From Lewinellaceae bacterium (GTDB lineage: Bacteria; Bacteroidota; Bacteroidia; Chitinophagales; Saprospiraceae): a stretch of DNA of 64,000 nt. The stretch lies in the NCBI GenBank assembly GCA_020636045.1, contig JACJYP010000002.1:421501-485500 (forward strand). Reading direction: 5' to 3'. Of this stretch, positions 24,827 to 34,375 are shown piece after piece. Position 1 is the first letter of the stretch. Each line of letters opens with the position of its first letter. The notes under the pieces were generated by a model. The model worked only from the letters and a program-made list of their open reading frames with translations, was not told the DNA's origin and searched no databases. Made by a program: the position numbers and the translations under genes.

Positions 24827-27685
24827 ATGAACCACCTTCGGTGGCCGCTTTTTCTCGCTGCGGCCCTCTTCTCCTGCCAACTTTCCGCCCAGACCCAGTT
24901 TATCAATCGCAACGACCTGCTCGGCCCCGACAAGCATTTCAGCGGGGTAGCCATTGCGGTGCTCGACATGAACGGCGACGGCCTCGACGACATCGCACGC
25001 ATGGACCAGGGCTTTTATCTAACCGTCGCCTATCAGACGGCGCCCAATCAGTCCTTCGTTTCTTCGTCCGGCATCGACATGGACAACGGTTCGCAATGGG
25101 GCATGTGCGCCGGCGATCTCGACAACAATGGTTTTCCGGATGTACTGACAGGTGGCGCTTACGACGGTATCAAGATCGCTATGGCGAATGCCGGCGGCAC
25201 AGCATTTGATCTGCTGACCCTTACCGGCCCCGGCACCTTCGTTCAGGGTGTCAATTTCGCCGATATCAACAACGACGGCTGGCTCGACGCTTTTGTATGC
25301 CACGACGACGGTGCTTCCCGCATTTTCGGCAATGACGGCGCAGGCAATCTGGTATACCAACCCTTGTGGATAGACCTGGCCACGGTGCCGGCATCCGACA
25401 ACTCGGGCAACTACGGCTCTGTTTGGAGTGACGTGGACAACGACGGCGATCTCGATCTTTATATTGCGCACTGCCGGCAGGGCGTGAGCAGCCCCACCAA
25501 CCCGACGCGCATCAACCAGTTGTTTCTCAACAACGGCGACGGTACTTATACACAAGACGTCACCAACGCCTCGGGCCTGCGCATCGGCGCGCAGACCTGG
25601 ACTGCCGATTTTGGCGACATCGACAACGACGGCGATTTCGACTGCTTTATCACCAACCACGATGTTACGAGCCAATTGCTCGAAAACGACGGCACCGGTC
25701 ATTTCACCGACATCACGATCGCTGCCGGTCTGAAAGATTCGGTCACGGGTACCCCGATCCAGGGTGTGTTCCGCGATTTCGATAACGACGGCTATGTGGA
25801 CATACTGGTAGCCGGCAGCCGCAGCCACCTGTTCCACAACAACGGGGACAAAACCTTTTCCCGCACAAGCGGCCTGTTCGACAACAATGACATCGAGTCT
25901 TTTGCCCTCGGCGACCTCAACCACGACGGCTTTCAGGATATATATGCAGGGTATGCTGAAATCTTTACAGATCCCAGCAATACGCCCGACGTCCTGTGGC
26001 TCAATACCGGCAACGATAACCACTACTTCGGGCTGAATCTGCGCGGCGTGCAGAGCAACCGCAATGCTGTAGGGGCCAAAGTGATATTGTACAGCGAACT
26101 GGGTGCGCAGGTGCGCGAAGTGCGGGCTGGCGAGAGTTACGGCATCATGAATTCCATGCAGATCCATTTCGGTTTGGGGCAAATCTCCGCCATCGACTCC
26201 GTTCTGGTTTTCTGGCCTTCCGGCATTGTGGATACGCTGAAGCAAGGGCTTGCGCTCGACCAATACCTCACTGTAGAAGAAGGCGGCTGCGTGATCCCGC
26301 AGGTAACGGCCTTTTCTACCGGCAGCACCGTGATCTGTTCCGGTGAAGAAGTGACCCTCTTCGTGACCGATGCCTATAAGCAGTACCTGTGGAGCACGGG
26401 CGACACGACTGCGACGATCACCGTAGGCGACGAAGGCAACTATTCAGTTACGGTCACCACGAATGAGGGCTGTTCCACTGCTTCGAGTGTGGTGCGCATT
26501 ACGGTCGACCCTGTGGAAATACCTGCGATCGCCGCGATCGGCGATTCGGTGTTCTGCGCCGGCGGTTTTGTCGAACTGGTTTCTTCTGCTGCCAGTGCCT
26601 GGCAGTGGAATACCGGCGATACCACCCAAAGCATCGTGATAACGGAGCCTGGCAGTTACTACGTCACCACCCAGGGACTTTGCGATCAATTCGAATCGGC
26701 AGCCATAGAAGTGACGGTGCTCGACAGCCCCGTGCCACTCACCATGAACGATACGGTGTTGCTGCAGACCCCCGCCACGCTGACAGCCAGCGGCGGGCAG
26801 GTCAACTGGTACGACGCACCTGTGGGTGGCAATCTGCTGTTCACCGGCGATACATTCATGACCGGCCCGCTCACGGCCGATATGACATACTGGGCATCTG
26901 CAACAACGGTCTACGACCAGCCAAATGAGTTTGTCGGCATGGTCAACCACCAGGGCTCCACGATCGGCGACCCGCAGGTCAACGGTGCGATCTATTTCGA
27001 CTGCCTGACGCCGTTCCGCCTGTCGAAAGTAAAGGTATATGCAGACATCGCGGCAGAACGAAAGATCGACCTGCTCAACACCTTCGGCCAGGTGATCCAG
27101 ACCAAAACGGTATTTATTCCTTCCGGCTCGTCGGTGATTGACCTGGGCTTCGATGTGCCGGTTGGTCAAAATCTGAGCCTGGAAACCGATGCACAGGAAA
27201 ATATTGTGGGCCTGGGCACCTACGGCCCCCAACTCTACCGGAGCAGCCAGAGTGTTATGTATCCTTACACCATTCCCAACGTGGTGCGGCTGACCTCCTC
27301 GCCGTTCGGCCTGAACCGCTACTATTACTTTTTCAACTGGGAAATAGATTACTACGAACACACCTGCACGAGTGACCGGGTCCCCGTATCGGCGGTAGTG
27401 GATACGATCAACGGTACCTCGACGCCCGGCTGGGCGCAAGGGCTGTCGGTATATCCTAACCCCGGCAACGGAGCGGTCACGGTCGCATTCGGGGATTTCG
27501 AAGGCGGCGATCTGAATATCTCGCTGCTGGATGTCCGCGGTGCGCGGTTATCTGCCCTGCACAAAGAGCAAGCCGCAGGCGAAGGAGCGCTATACCTCGA
27601 TTTTACGACCGTGCCCAAAGGCATGTACTGGCTCGAACTGGCGACCCGCAGCGGAGTGGTCAGACGGAAACTGGTGTTGCATTAA
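24827..27685 (+). CDS. Secreted FG-GAP/ASPIC-UnbV repeat protein with T9SS sorting domain
   Basis: 952 aa from the ATG at 24827, chosen because it begins the signal peptide MNHLRWPLFLAAALFSCQLS. Residues about 30-380 hold seven FG-GAP/VCBS-like calcium motifs (DMNGDGLDD, DLDNNGFPD, DINNDGWLD, DVDNDGDLD, DIDNDGDFD, DFDNDGYVD, DLNHDGFQD), probably a beta-propeller. An ASPIC/UnbV module follows (GESYGIMNSMQIHFGLG, DSVLVFWPSG), then Ig-like modules (TVICSGEEVTLFV and SVFCAGGFVELV repeats) and a C-terminal sorting domain (VYPNPGNGAVTVAFG to MYWLELATRSGVVRRKLVLH). Exported by T9SS to the cell surface; ligand unknown. A hairpin GGTCCCG-TTTT-CGGGACC (24788-24805) lies in the leader. Confidence 0.9.
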   Translation: MNHLRWPLFLAAALFSCQLSAQTQFINRNDLLGPDKHFSGVAIAVLDMNGDGLDDIARMDQGFYLTVAYQTAPNQSFVSSSGIDMDNGSQWGMCAGDLDNNGFPDVLTGGAYDGIKIAMANAGGTAFDLLTLTGPGTFVQGVNFADINNDGWLDAFVCHDDGASRIFGNDGAGNLVYQPLWIDLATVPASDNSGNYGSVWSDVDNDGDLDLYIAHCRQGVSSPTNPTRINQLFLNNGDGTYTQDVTNASGLRIGAQTWTADFGDIDNDGDFDCFITNHDVTSQLLENDGTGHFTDITIAAGLKDSVTGTPIQGVFRDFDNDGYVDILVAGSRSHLFHNNGDKTFSRTSGLFDNNDIESFALGDLNHDGFQDIYAGYAEIFTDPSNTPDVLWLNTGNDNHYFGLNLRGVQSNRNAVGAKVILYSELGAQVREVRAGESYGIMNSMQIHFGLGQISAIDSVLVFWPSGIVDTLKQGLALDQYLTVEEGGCVIPQVTAFSTGSTVICSGEEVTLFVTDAYKQYLWSTGDTTATITVGDEGNYSVTVTTNEGCSTASSVVRITVDPVEIPAIAAIGDSVFCAGGFVELVSSAASAWQWNTGDTTQSIVITEPGSYYVTTQGLCDQFESAAIEVTVLDSPVPLTMNDTVLLQTPATLTASGGQVNWYDAPVGGNLLFTGDTFMTGPLTADMTYWASATTVYDQPNEFVGMVNHQGSTIGDPQVNGAIYFDCLTPFRLSKVKVYADIAAERKIDLLNTFGQVIQTKTVFIPSGSSVIDLGFDVPVGQNLSLETDAQENIVGLGTYGPQLYRSSQSVMYPYTIPNVVRLTSSPFGLNRYYYFFNWEIDYYEHTCTSDRVPVSAVVDTINGTSTPGWAQGLSVYPNPGNGAVTVAFGDFEGGDLNISLLDVRGARLSALHKEQAAGEGALYLDFTTVPKGMYWLELATRSGVVRRKLVLH

Positions 27686-27697
27686 GGACTTGCTTTG

Positions 27698-29098
27698 TCA
27701 GAAATCCTGATCCAGCACTTTCAGCAACCAGTTTTTTTCGGCGAGCACGGTGCGGTCGATCCTGTCGCGTAGTGCAGCGGCGTCCTTGGATGTGCTGCGC
27801 GTGATGCGGCGCAGGATGGCCGTAAAATGCAGGTAGGGTTGTCGCAGATCCTCCGCGATCACGCGATTGCGGTGCAGATAGGCCCTGAATGCATGCAGCA
27901 GGCTTTCCAGCGCGTCCAGTTCGCCGGTCTCGTAAAAGATCTTGCAGAGGATGACCTTTGCGCCCAGGTTGTAATGGATGTCGGTAAATTCTACCTGATT
28001 CAGTTGCTCTTGTGCCTCGCCGGAACGCCCGGTATAGTAGTACAATTCAGCAAGGTTGTAGTGAAAGGCATCGTCGCGGAATTCGGGTTCCAGCAGACCG
28101 GTATTGTCGCGGATGAATTGTTCTGTCCACGCATATTTTTTTAGCCGAAGGCCCAGTTTGATCATATTCTTGAAATGCCAGGGAGATAGTTTCCCCTGTT
28201 CGAGCAGGATACCCGATTGTACGCCGCGCGTATACCAATCGAGTGCCTCTGCAACGAACGGCTCGTGATTTTTCAGGATCTGAAGGTTGCAGTAATTGAT
28301 CGCATATTGATACAATTCGGCCAGTACCGGAGGCGGAAAATGCCGTTCCTGTTCCGTGAGGAGTAGTTTCAGTGCTTCAAAGTCGGAAAATGCAGCAGGG
28401 TCGGTGAGCAGGCAGGTGATGAGATAATAGGCCTGCACGATCGGCTCCGGTTCGCGTAGTGCTGCCACGAAGCGCCGCACTTCCTCCACCAGTTGCAGGT
28501 TGTAGGGCGTGGCGAGCACGACCTGGCTGGTGAGCATGTAACAGGTGCAACGGAGTTTTTCTGCCAGATAGAACTGGTCGAGGTGATCGGCGGCCAACTG
28601 TACGCTTTCGTTGAAGCGGCGCCCCGCACTTCTGGAAAGGTATCCGGCTTCAAAATCTTCCACCTGATAACGCTGTAAAAAAAACGTGGCGTCGTGATAA
28701 GGATTGGTGTTTTGTTTTTTTCTGACTTGTTCGACAGCGTAACGATAGTGCTTTTCGAGTCCTCTTTCCAGTAAGGCCTGCAACGTATGAAACGACAGTG
28801 TGAACGGAGCATGTGAATTCGTTCGCTCCAGGCCCAGAAAGCGCTCTGCGAGTTTGAGTAAAAACGACATCAGGTGATTCAGCCGGGCGTCGTCAAAGGC
28901 CTGGCCGGGAAACAGTTCTCTGAAGACCGCCTCCCGTTGCAGGGTGTCGCTATTTCCCGACTTATCTTCCAGCAGGTTACAGAGTGCTGTCACATCCCCG
29001 TTCCTGTTGAAATACGGTGAATTCACAAAATCACGAAAGGATTTCCATTCGCGGCCGGAAAAGCCCCTGAGCAGTTCCAACAACTTGCTGTTTTGCAT
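27698..29098 (-). CDS. Conserved helical protein of unknown function
   Basis: 466 aa, no signal peptide. I do not recognise a named domain; the sequence is almost wholly alpha-helical and Leu/Glu/Arg-rich, with TPR-like stretches (DAFHYNLAELYYYTGRSGEA, LGAKVILCKIFYETGELDAL). The N-terminus LLELLRGFSGREWKSFRDFV followed by NSPYFNRNGDVTALCNLLED resembles an uncharacterised family I have seen in Bacteroidota genomes. It converges on the FG-GAP gene with a 12-bp gap. A TACTTTTG -7 box at 29129-29136 precedes its ATG by 30 nt. Role unknown. Confidence 0.8.
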   Translation of the reverse strand: MQNSKLLELLRGFSGREWKSFRDFVNSPYFNRNGDVTALCNLLEDKSGNSDTLQREAVFRELFPGQAFDDARLNHLMSFLLKLAERFLGLERTNSHAPFTLSFHTLQALLERGLEKHYRYAVEQVRKKQNTNPYHDATFFLQRYQVEDFEAGYLSRSAGRRFNESVQLAADHLDQFYLAEKLRCTCYMLTSQVVLATPYNLQLVEEVRRFVAALREPEPIVQAYYLITCLLTDPAAFSDFEALKLLLTEQERHFPPPVLAELYQYAINYCNLQILKNHEPFVAEALDWYTRGVQSGILLEQGKLSPWHFKNMIKLGLRLKKYAWTEQFIRDNTGLLEPEFRDDAFHYNLAELYYYTGRSGEAQEQLNQVEFTDIHYNLGAKVILCKIFYETGELDALESLLHAFRAYLHRNRVIAEDLRQPYLHFTAILRRITRSTSKDAAALRDRIDRTVLAEKNWLLKVLDQDF

Positions 29099-29128
29099 AT
29101 CGCCGGTGTTTCAATTGCCAAAGCGCGA

Positions 29129-29136
29129 CAAAAGTA
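29129..29136 (-). promoter_or_regulatory. -7 box for the helical-protein gene
   Basis: TACTTTTG on the minus strand matches TAnnTTTG, 30 nt before the ATG at 29098. No clear -33 box. Confidence 0.45.
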
Positions 29137-29348
29137 GGCGCATTTATGGCGGCGATCATCGTAGTGCGAGGACATTTTTTTGATTTTGATCTTTTTTAAC
29201 TAAAAGTAAAATGCTGATAAATAGATGTTTGAAAAATAAAACACAACTATTTTCTTCTAAATTATTATGATAAACATGAAAAAATGTATTTGTCGCCAGC
29301 CAAACTGCAACCCACTTTTGTACCGTCAAAATAGTCGTGTATACTATC

Positions 29349-30467
29349 ATGAAAAGAACATTTCTTAGGAAAACAGGGACGGTACTTATGCTGGTGATAT
29401 TCCAGCAGTGGCAAGGCTTTAGCCAGAACCTGTCGGTCTACCCGGGCGACGTAACGGACAACGGAGTGGTCAATAACGTTGACTTTCTCCACCTTGGCCT
29501 CGCTTACAACTTTTTCGGCCCGCAACGCGATACCGTTATCGGAAACGGACTCGGGTTCGTGCCACAACCGGCCTACGCCTGGCCCTTCCAGTTTGCAAAT
29601 GGCACCAACTTCGCCTTTGCCGATTGCAACGGCGACGGCGTAGTCAATTATTTCTACGACGCCTTTCCGATATACGTCAATTACGGGCTTCAACGCGATA
29701 CCGGCGTCAGCCCCGATCTTTTCGTGCCGGGACTGCCCGGCATAGACCCCATGCTCAAATTTGACGGATCGGCGCTACCCGGCGAGTTGCATCCCGGCAT
29801 GTCATTTACCTTGCCGATCACCCTGGGCGACGCACAAATGCCTGTAGAAGACCTCTACGGGGTCGCTTTTTCCGTCATCATTGACCCCTTGTACATTGAT
29901 GCGAACGATGTCAGTTTCAATTTTACACAACCCTCCTGGGCCAACCCTGACGGCGATCGCATTTATATGTACAAAAAAGTGTCGGACGAGCGCATCGATG
30001 TCGCCTGGGTGCGCACCGACCACAACTCCGTCAATGGCTTCGGGACTATCGGTGTAGCCAATTTCTATATTATCATCATCGACGTCATTGGCTATGAACA
30101 GGACGTGCCGATCAGGATAGAATCGATCCGGATGATCGACCACTTCGGCAACGAAACACTGGTGGCAGGCGACACACTTATGCTGCACATCGTCGAAGAG
30201 GAAAACCAGCAGACGGATACGCAATCGCCCGAAGACGCCCGCCTGCGCATCTGGCCGAATCCCGCAAGCGATTACCTGCATATCCACGCAGATTTCGAAA
30301 TACAGCAGCTGATGCTCGTCAATGCGCTCGGCCAACCAGTGATACGCCTCGGCGACCCGGGTGAAGCGGTGCAACTGCCGCTGGCAGGCTTGCCGGCGGG
30401 CATGTACGTGCTCGAATTACAAAGCCCGGGCGGCGTACTGACCCGAACCATCAGAATTCAAAAATAA
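29349..30467 (+). CDS. Secreted protein with dockerin-like and cohesin-like parts plus T9SS sorting domain
   Basis: 372 aa from the ATG at 29349 (the ATG at 29337 adds MYTI). Signal peptide MKRTFLRKTGTVLMLVIFQQ to about residue 25. Two calcium-loop-like segments, PGDVTDNGVVNNVDFLHLG and FADCNGDGVVNYFYDAFPIY, resemble a type I dockerin duplication placed at the N-terminus. Residues about 145-290 (LHPGMSFTLPITLGDAQMPV, VEDLYGVAFSVIIDPLYIDA) look like a cohesin-type beta-sandwich. The C-terminus (LRIWPNPASDYLHIHADF, LPAGMYVLELQSPGG) is a T9SS sorting domain. The upstream 240 bp is clearly AT-rich. Cellulosome function is not implied. Confidence 0.75.
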   Translation: MKRTFLRKTGTVLMLVIFQQWQGFSQNLSVYPGDVTDNGVVNNVDFLHLGLAYNFFGPQRDTVIGNGLGFVPQPAYAWPFQFANGTNFAFADCNGDGVVNYFYDAFPIYVNYGLQRDTGVSPDLFVPGLPGIDPMLKFDGSALPGELHPGMSFTLPITLGDAQMPVEDLYGVAFSVIIDPLYIDANDVSFNFTQPSWANPDGDRIYMYKKVSDERIDVAWVRTDHNSVNGFGTIGVANFYIIIIDVIGYEQDVPIRIESIRMIDHFGNETLVAGDTLMLHIVEEENQQTDTQSPEDARLRIWPNPASDYLHIHADFEIQQLMLVNALGQPVIRLGDPGEAVQLPLAGLPAGMYVLELQSPGGVLTRTIRIQK

Positions 30468-30520
30468 CAGACCGGTCTTTCCAATTATCTCACAATCAAA
30501 CATTTCCAAACGCACAAGAC

Positions 30521-32548
30521 ATGAAACGCTTTTTTTTGAATATATTTTGTTTACTGGCAGTGTATGCTCTTCAGGGGCAGGTGTCGTTCCAGATCGACGG
30601 GACGGTAACGCGCAGCAGCGATGGTTCCGCGGTGGCCGACTGGATGGTATTCGCGTACGCCGGAGACCCTTCGGATTCCACGGTATTTATCTTTGAATCG
30701 GCGGTCACGGATGCCTCCGGCGCTTACCTGATACAATTCCCGGCGCTTCCTCCGGGTGTTACGGAATTCACGGTGAGCACTTTCAACGGGTGCATTAATG
30801 CCCCCGACCAGGTGTTTGAACAGGCAGTCATGGCCGGCACTTCGCAGGCTACGGTCGATTTCCAGATCTGCGGCGATCAACCCGTCACGCCCGATTGCGA
30901 AGTATATGGCTGGTATATGCCTGCAGGGGGACTGGCGATCGATTTTGATGCTGATTTTTACACGGCGAACGGCGATGGCGCCTTTACATACCTTTGGGAT
31001 TTTGGCGATGGCAGCACCAGTACGGAGGCAAATCCGACGCATACATACGCCGAAGAAGGGGACTACCTGGTTACCCTTACGGTGACGAGCGAATCGGGGT
31101 GTGCCGCTACCACTGTTTTTCCCGTATTTGTATATGATCAGCCGCCTTTCCCAGATTGCTGGGTCTGGATTGACGTGACGCCGCCGGTACCAGGTACAGC
31201 GGGTTATACTTTCTCCGCACAGTATTTCGGCGCCGACAGTTCGGATGTGGCGGTCAGCTGGTTTTGGGATTTTGGCGACGGCAGCACCAGCACGGAAGAA
31301 AATCCCGTGCATGTGTATCCCAACGGCGGCTTTTACATCGTGACGGTTACGGTTACAGGTTCGAACGGCTGCGTGGCAACTGCGGAATTTCCGTTTTCTA
31401 CCGATTTTCCGCCTTTCCCCGACTGCCTGACCTATATTTCATACGAACAGACCGGCACAACGTCTTTTGATTTTTCCGCCGGTGTGTTCAATGCAAACGG
31501 TGACTCGGCGAGTGCTGTTACTTACCTCTGGGATTTCGGCGACGGCAATACCAGTACGGAAGCAAATCCTTCCCATACCTATGCTGACGAAGGTATTTAT
31601 ACGGTACAACTGACGGTTACGACCGACGACGGCTGTGAAGCACATGCCTGCGAGATCGTGTTCGCGCACGACTGTCCTGTAGATACATTCTGGTACGGAT
31701 GTCAGGCCATGTTCATCGTCGGATATGGCGGTATTAATTCCCCGGCTGGCGGTGACCCGCTCACGGTTGAGTTTATCGACATATCGCTCGGTATTGCGCA
31801 AGCATGGTCCTGGGATTTTGGCGACGGCAGTACCAGCACTGAGCAAAACCCCACCCATACCTATGCGGAAGAAGGGCTCTACACGGTTACCCTCTCCATT
31901 ACCACTATCGACGGTTGCGAAAGCGAGATATCGTTCGAGATATATGTAGGTGACGATTTTCCGTGGATACCCGAACCTGATTGCCAGGCCCTGTTCCTGC
32001 CCATGCCCGACAGCATTGGCGGCACAGGCATCCAGTTCATCGATCTGTCCTTCTCGCCCAATCCCATACAGTCCTGGTCCTGGGATTTTGGCGACGGTAC
32101 GGGCAGCACTGAGCAAAACCCTTTCCATGTGTATGCGCAATCCGGTGTTTACACAGTAACGCTGAGCATAGAAGGCGATTCATGCAGCAGTTCGATCAGT
32201 TTTGAGATCGATACCCAGGATCCCTGGAATTTCAACCGCGAACCCGCACAACTGGCCGTGGCAGCCGGCACAACCGGCACCAACGATCATTCGGTATTTA
32301 CGGAATGGAAAGTATTCCCCAATCCTGCCACATCCGTGCTGAACACAGCATTCTCGGCGGAATCGGCTGGCGATGTGGAGATCAGGATCAGCGACCTGTC
32401 GGGAAAAACGCTGCTTCGCAATGAAAAACATGCGGACACCGGCGAAAACATAGCGCAGATGGATATTTCATCACTCGTGCCCGGGATGTATATCGTGGAA
32501 TTGCGCGCCTCGGGAAGTGTGGTCATCGGAAAATTCATCAAGGAATAG
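30521..32548 (+). CDS. Secreted five-PKD-domain protein with T9SS sorting domain
   Basis: 675 aa. Signal peptide MKRFFLNIFCLLAVYALQGQ, a carboxypeptidase-regulatory-like N-terminal module (QIDGTVTRSSDGSAVADWMV), then five PKD domains with the hallmark WDFGDGSTS or WDFGDGN/T sequence near residues 158, 248, 337, 430 and 520, spaced about 90 residues, each followed by NPTHTYAEEGxYxVTL-like strands. The C-terminal sorting domain is VFPNPATSVLNTAFSAE to MYIVELRASG. It lies 53 bp after the dockerin-like gene. Probable surface adhesin; the PKD repeats are similar enough at DNA level to suggest internal duplication. Confidence 0.92.
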   Translation: MKRFFLNIFCLLAVYALQGQVSFQIDGTVTRSSDGSAVADWMVFAYAGDPSDSTVFIFESAVTDASGAYLIQFPALPPGVTEFTVSTFNGCINAPDQVFEQAVMAGTSQATVDFQICGDQPVTPDCEVYGWYMPAGGLAIDFDADFYTANGDGAFTYLWDFGDGSTSTEANPTHTYAEEGDYLVTLTVTSESGCAATTVFPVFVYDQPPFPDCWVWIDVTPPVPGTAGYTFSAQYFGADSSDVAVSWFWDFGDGSTSTEENPVHVYPNGGFYIVTVTVTGSNGCVATAEFPFSTDFPPFPDCLTYISYEQTGTTSFDFSAGVFNANGDSASAVTYLWDFGDGNTSTEANPSHTYADEGIYTVQLTVTTDDGCEAHACEIVFAHDCPVDTFWYGCQAMFIVGYGGINSPAGGDPLTVEFIDISLGIAQAWSWDFGDGSTSTEQNPTHTYAEEGLYTVTLSITTIDGCESEISFEIYVGDDFPWIPEPDCQALFLPMPDSIGGTGIQFIDLSFSPNPIQSWSWDFGDGTGSTEQNPFHVYAQSGVYTVTLSIEGDSCSSSISFEIDTQDPWNFNREPAQLAVAAGTTGTNDHSVFTEWKVFPNPATSVLNTAFSAESAGDVEIRISDLSGKTLLRNEKHADTGENIAQMDISSLVPGMYIVELRASGSVVIGKFIKE

Positions 32549-32591
32549 CACCCGCTCTTCTTCCCGGACTAATCAACACACAGACTGACGG

Positions 32592-32630
32592 ACAGGGGCT
32601 CGCCCAAAGGGGCGAAGCCCCTGTTTTTAT
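32592..32630. terminator. Bidirectional intrinsic terminator between PKD gene and GNAT gene
   Basis: ACAGGGGCT-CGCCC pairs with GGGCG-AAGCCCCTGT around AAAG, followed by TTTTATTT on the plus strand. The plus-strand T-run overlaps the GNAT stop codon. Confidence 0.8.
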
Positions 32631-33166
32631 TTGACCAAGCCCAATAATATTGCATCCAGTGGCGTCCCGTTCTTAAAAAAAGCCTTGCGCGAAAATCCTT
32701 CGCGCTCGAAACCCGCTTTCTCCAGTACCCGTACGGACGCCTGGTTGTGCGCAAATACCCATGCCTCGATCCGCAGCAAAGCGGGCCGGGTATCGAACAA
32801 ATGAGCGCAAAACTGTCGCACCACTTCCGTCATGATGCCTTGCCCCCTGAACGGCCCTGCGATCCAGTAGCCGATCTCGTCGCTGTGGCCGTCGAGGCCG
32901 TTCTTCAAAAATGAGCCGATGCCTCCGATCGCGCCGGCTTCCCGGTGCCGGATTGCCCAGTTGACGGTCCGGCCACGATCGGCGAGGGTTTGTTTTACCT
33001 TTTCCAGCCATTCATCTGCGTCCTTTGGAGTATAGGGATGAGGCACCCGCAGCGTATTGCGGCGCATCGCTTCATCGTTCAGATATTTCACCAGATTTCC
33101 CTTGTCGGCATCGTTGAACGGTGTCAGTGAAATATGGTTGTTGATCGGCAGGGTTTCTTGCATCAT
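32627..33166 (-). CDS. GNAT acetyltransferase, RimJ/RimL type
   Basis: 179 aa. It starts with two Met codons (33166, 33163). RimJ/RimL-type signatures: ISLTPFNDADKGNLVKYLND, NWAIRHREAGAIGGIGSF, IGYWIAGPFRGQGIMTEVVR (acetyl-CoA loop RGQGxx) and LLRIEAWVFAHNQASVRVLE followed by KAGFEREGFSRKAFF. The family acetylates N-termini of ribosomal proteins, aminoglycosides or other amines; the substrate is open. It ends over the terminator shared with the PKD gene and is 68 bp from the iaaA stop. Confidence 0.9.
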   Translation of the reverse strand: MMQETLPINNHISLTPFNDADKGNLVKYLNDEAMRRNTLRVPHPYTPKDADEWLEKVKQTLADRGRTVNWAIRHREAGAIGGIGSFLKNGLDGHSDEIGYWIAGPFRGQGIMTEVVRQFCAHLFDTRPALLRIEAWVFAHNQASVRVLEKAGFEREGFSRKAFFKNGTPLDAILLGLVK

Positions 33167-33234
33167 AGGGCAATGCTGTTTGATATCAGAAACTGCACAT
33201 CCCCCTGCGGGAGTTCCCTGTCTCGTGCAATTGA

Positions 33235-34284
33235 CTATTGCTCCCGGAAGATCATGATCTTTCGCTCGCCGGGTTTGGCAAAACCCCGGTACATGCCTTC
33301 CGAGTTGAAAGGCATGGCGATATGGCCGTCTTTGTCCACAGCGATCAGACCGCCCTGACCGCCTTTTTCCACCAGTTTTTTATTGATCACCAGATCTGCT
33401 GCATCGGCCAGGGAAAGCCCTTTGTACATCATAAGCGCCCAAACGTCGTGCGCGACGGCGTATCGGATGAAGAATTCACCGTGACCGGTACAGGATACCG
33501 CGCAGGCCGCGTCATCTGCATAGGTGCCTGCGCCGATGACGGGCGAATCGCCGATGCGGTTCCATTTTTTGTTGGTCATGCCGCCCGTGCTGGTACCCGC
33601 CGCGAAGTGCCCTTCGCGGTCGAGGGCCACACAACCGACGGTGCCGAACTTGTGGTCCGGGTTGTGGTCCGGTAATTTCAGTTGCCCGTGCTTGTTGTTT
33701 TGCCCAGCCTCCTGCTGAAGCGCTTTTTGCAGGCTTTCCCAGCGGTTTTGCGTGAAAAACCATTTGGGATCGACGATTTCCAGGCCGTTTTCCCCGGCAA
33801 ACTGCTCGGCGCCCCTCCCACTCAGGAAAACATGTGGCGATCTTTCCATTACAGCGCGCGCGAGCCGGATGGGATGGCGCACGTTGGTGACGCCGCCTAC
33901 CGCACCTGCCTGCTGGCCACGACCGTCCATGATGCTTGCGTCGAGTTCATTTTTGCCCTCGTGGGTAAATACGGCGCCTTTTCCCGCGTTGAACAGCGGA
34001 CAATCCTCCAGCCAGGAGATGGTTTGTTCCACGGCATCGAGCGCCGTGCCGCCATCGCGGAGGACCGTTTCGCCGATATTGAGCGCAGTATCGAGCGCGG
34101 CCCGGTACGCTGCCTCTTTTTCGGGCGACATTTCGGCACGAAGGATCGTGCCTGCGCCGCCGTGGATGGCCAGCGAATAGGCCGCTCGCTCGGGCGACCG
34201 TGTTTCTCCGGATGGCTGCGAGGGCTGTTCACAGGCAGTAATGAGGGCGGCAATGGCCGCAACGGGAAGAATTGTTTTTTTCAT
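33235..34284 (-). CDS. iaaA: Isoaspartyl peptidase/L-asparaginase (Ntn hydrolase), lipoprotein
   Basis: 349 aa. Signal peptide with lipobox LITAC (Cys18), so an envelope lipoprotein. The plant/EcAIII-type asparaginase fold is clear: SLAIHGGAGTI, GGTALDAVEQTISWLEDCPL, NELDASIMDG, and the autocleavage site HKFGTVGCVAL with nucleophile Thr215; then TSTGGMTNKKWNRIGDSPVI with GAGTYAD. It self-cleaves before Thr215 into alpha and beta chains and hydrolyses beta-aspartyl dipeptides and asparagine. The lipoprotein location suggests peptide scavenging outside the cytoplasm. Confidence 0.93.
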   Translation of the reverse strand: MKKTILPVAAIAALITACEQPSQPSGETRSPERAAYSLAIHGGAGTILRAEMSPEKEAAYRAALDTALNIGETVLRDGGTALDAVEQTISWLEDCPLFNAGKGAVFTHEGKNELDASIMDGRGQQAGAVGGVTNVRHPIRLARAVMERSPHVFLSGRGAEQFAGENGLEIVDPKWFFTQNRWESLQKALQQEAGQNNKHGQLKLPDHNPDHKFGTVGCVALDREGHFAAGTSTGGMTNKKWNRIGDSPVIGAGTYADDAACAVSCTGHGEFFIRYAVAHDVWALMMYKGLSLADAADLVINKKLVEKGGQGGLIAVDKDGHIAMPFNSEGMYRGFAKPGERKIMIFREQ

Positions 34285-34375
34285 CGTCAGGAGAATGTCT
34301 GATTTTTACGGCTTCGTTCATTCTGGGCTGACCCGACAACCTGTATTCGGGTAAAAGGCCCGCGAGCACAATCTT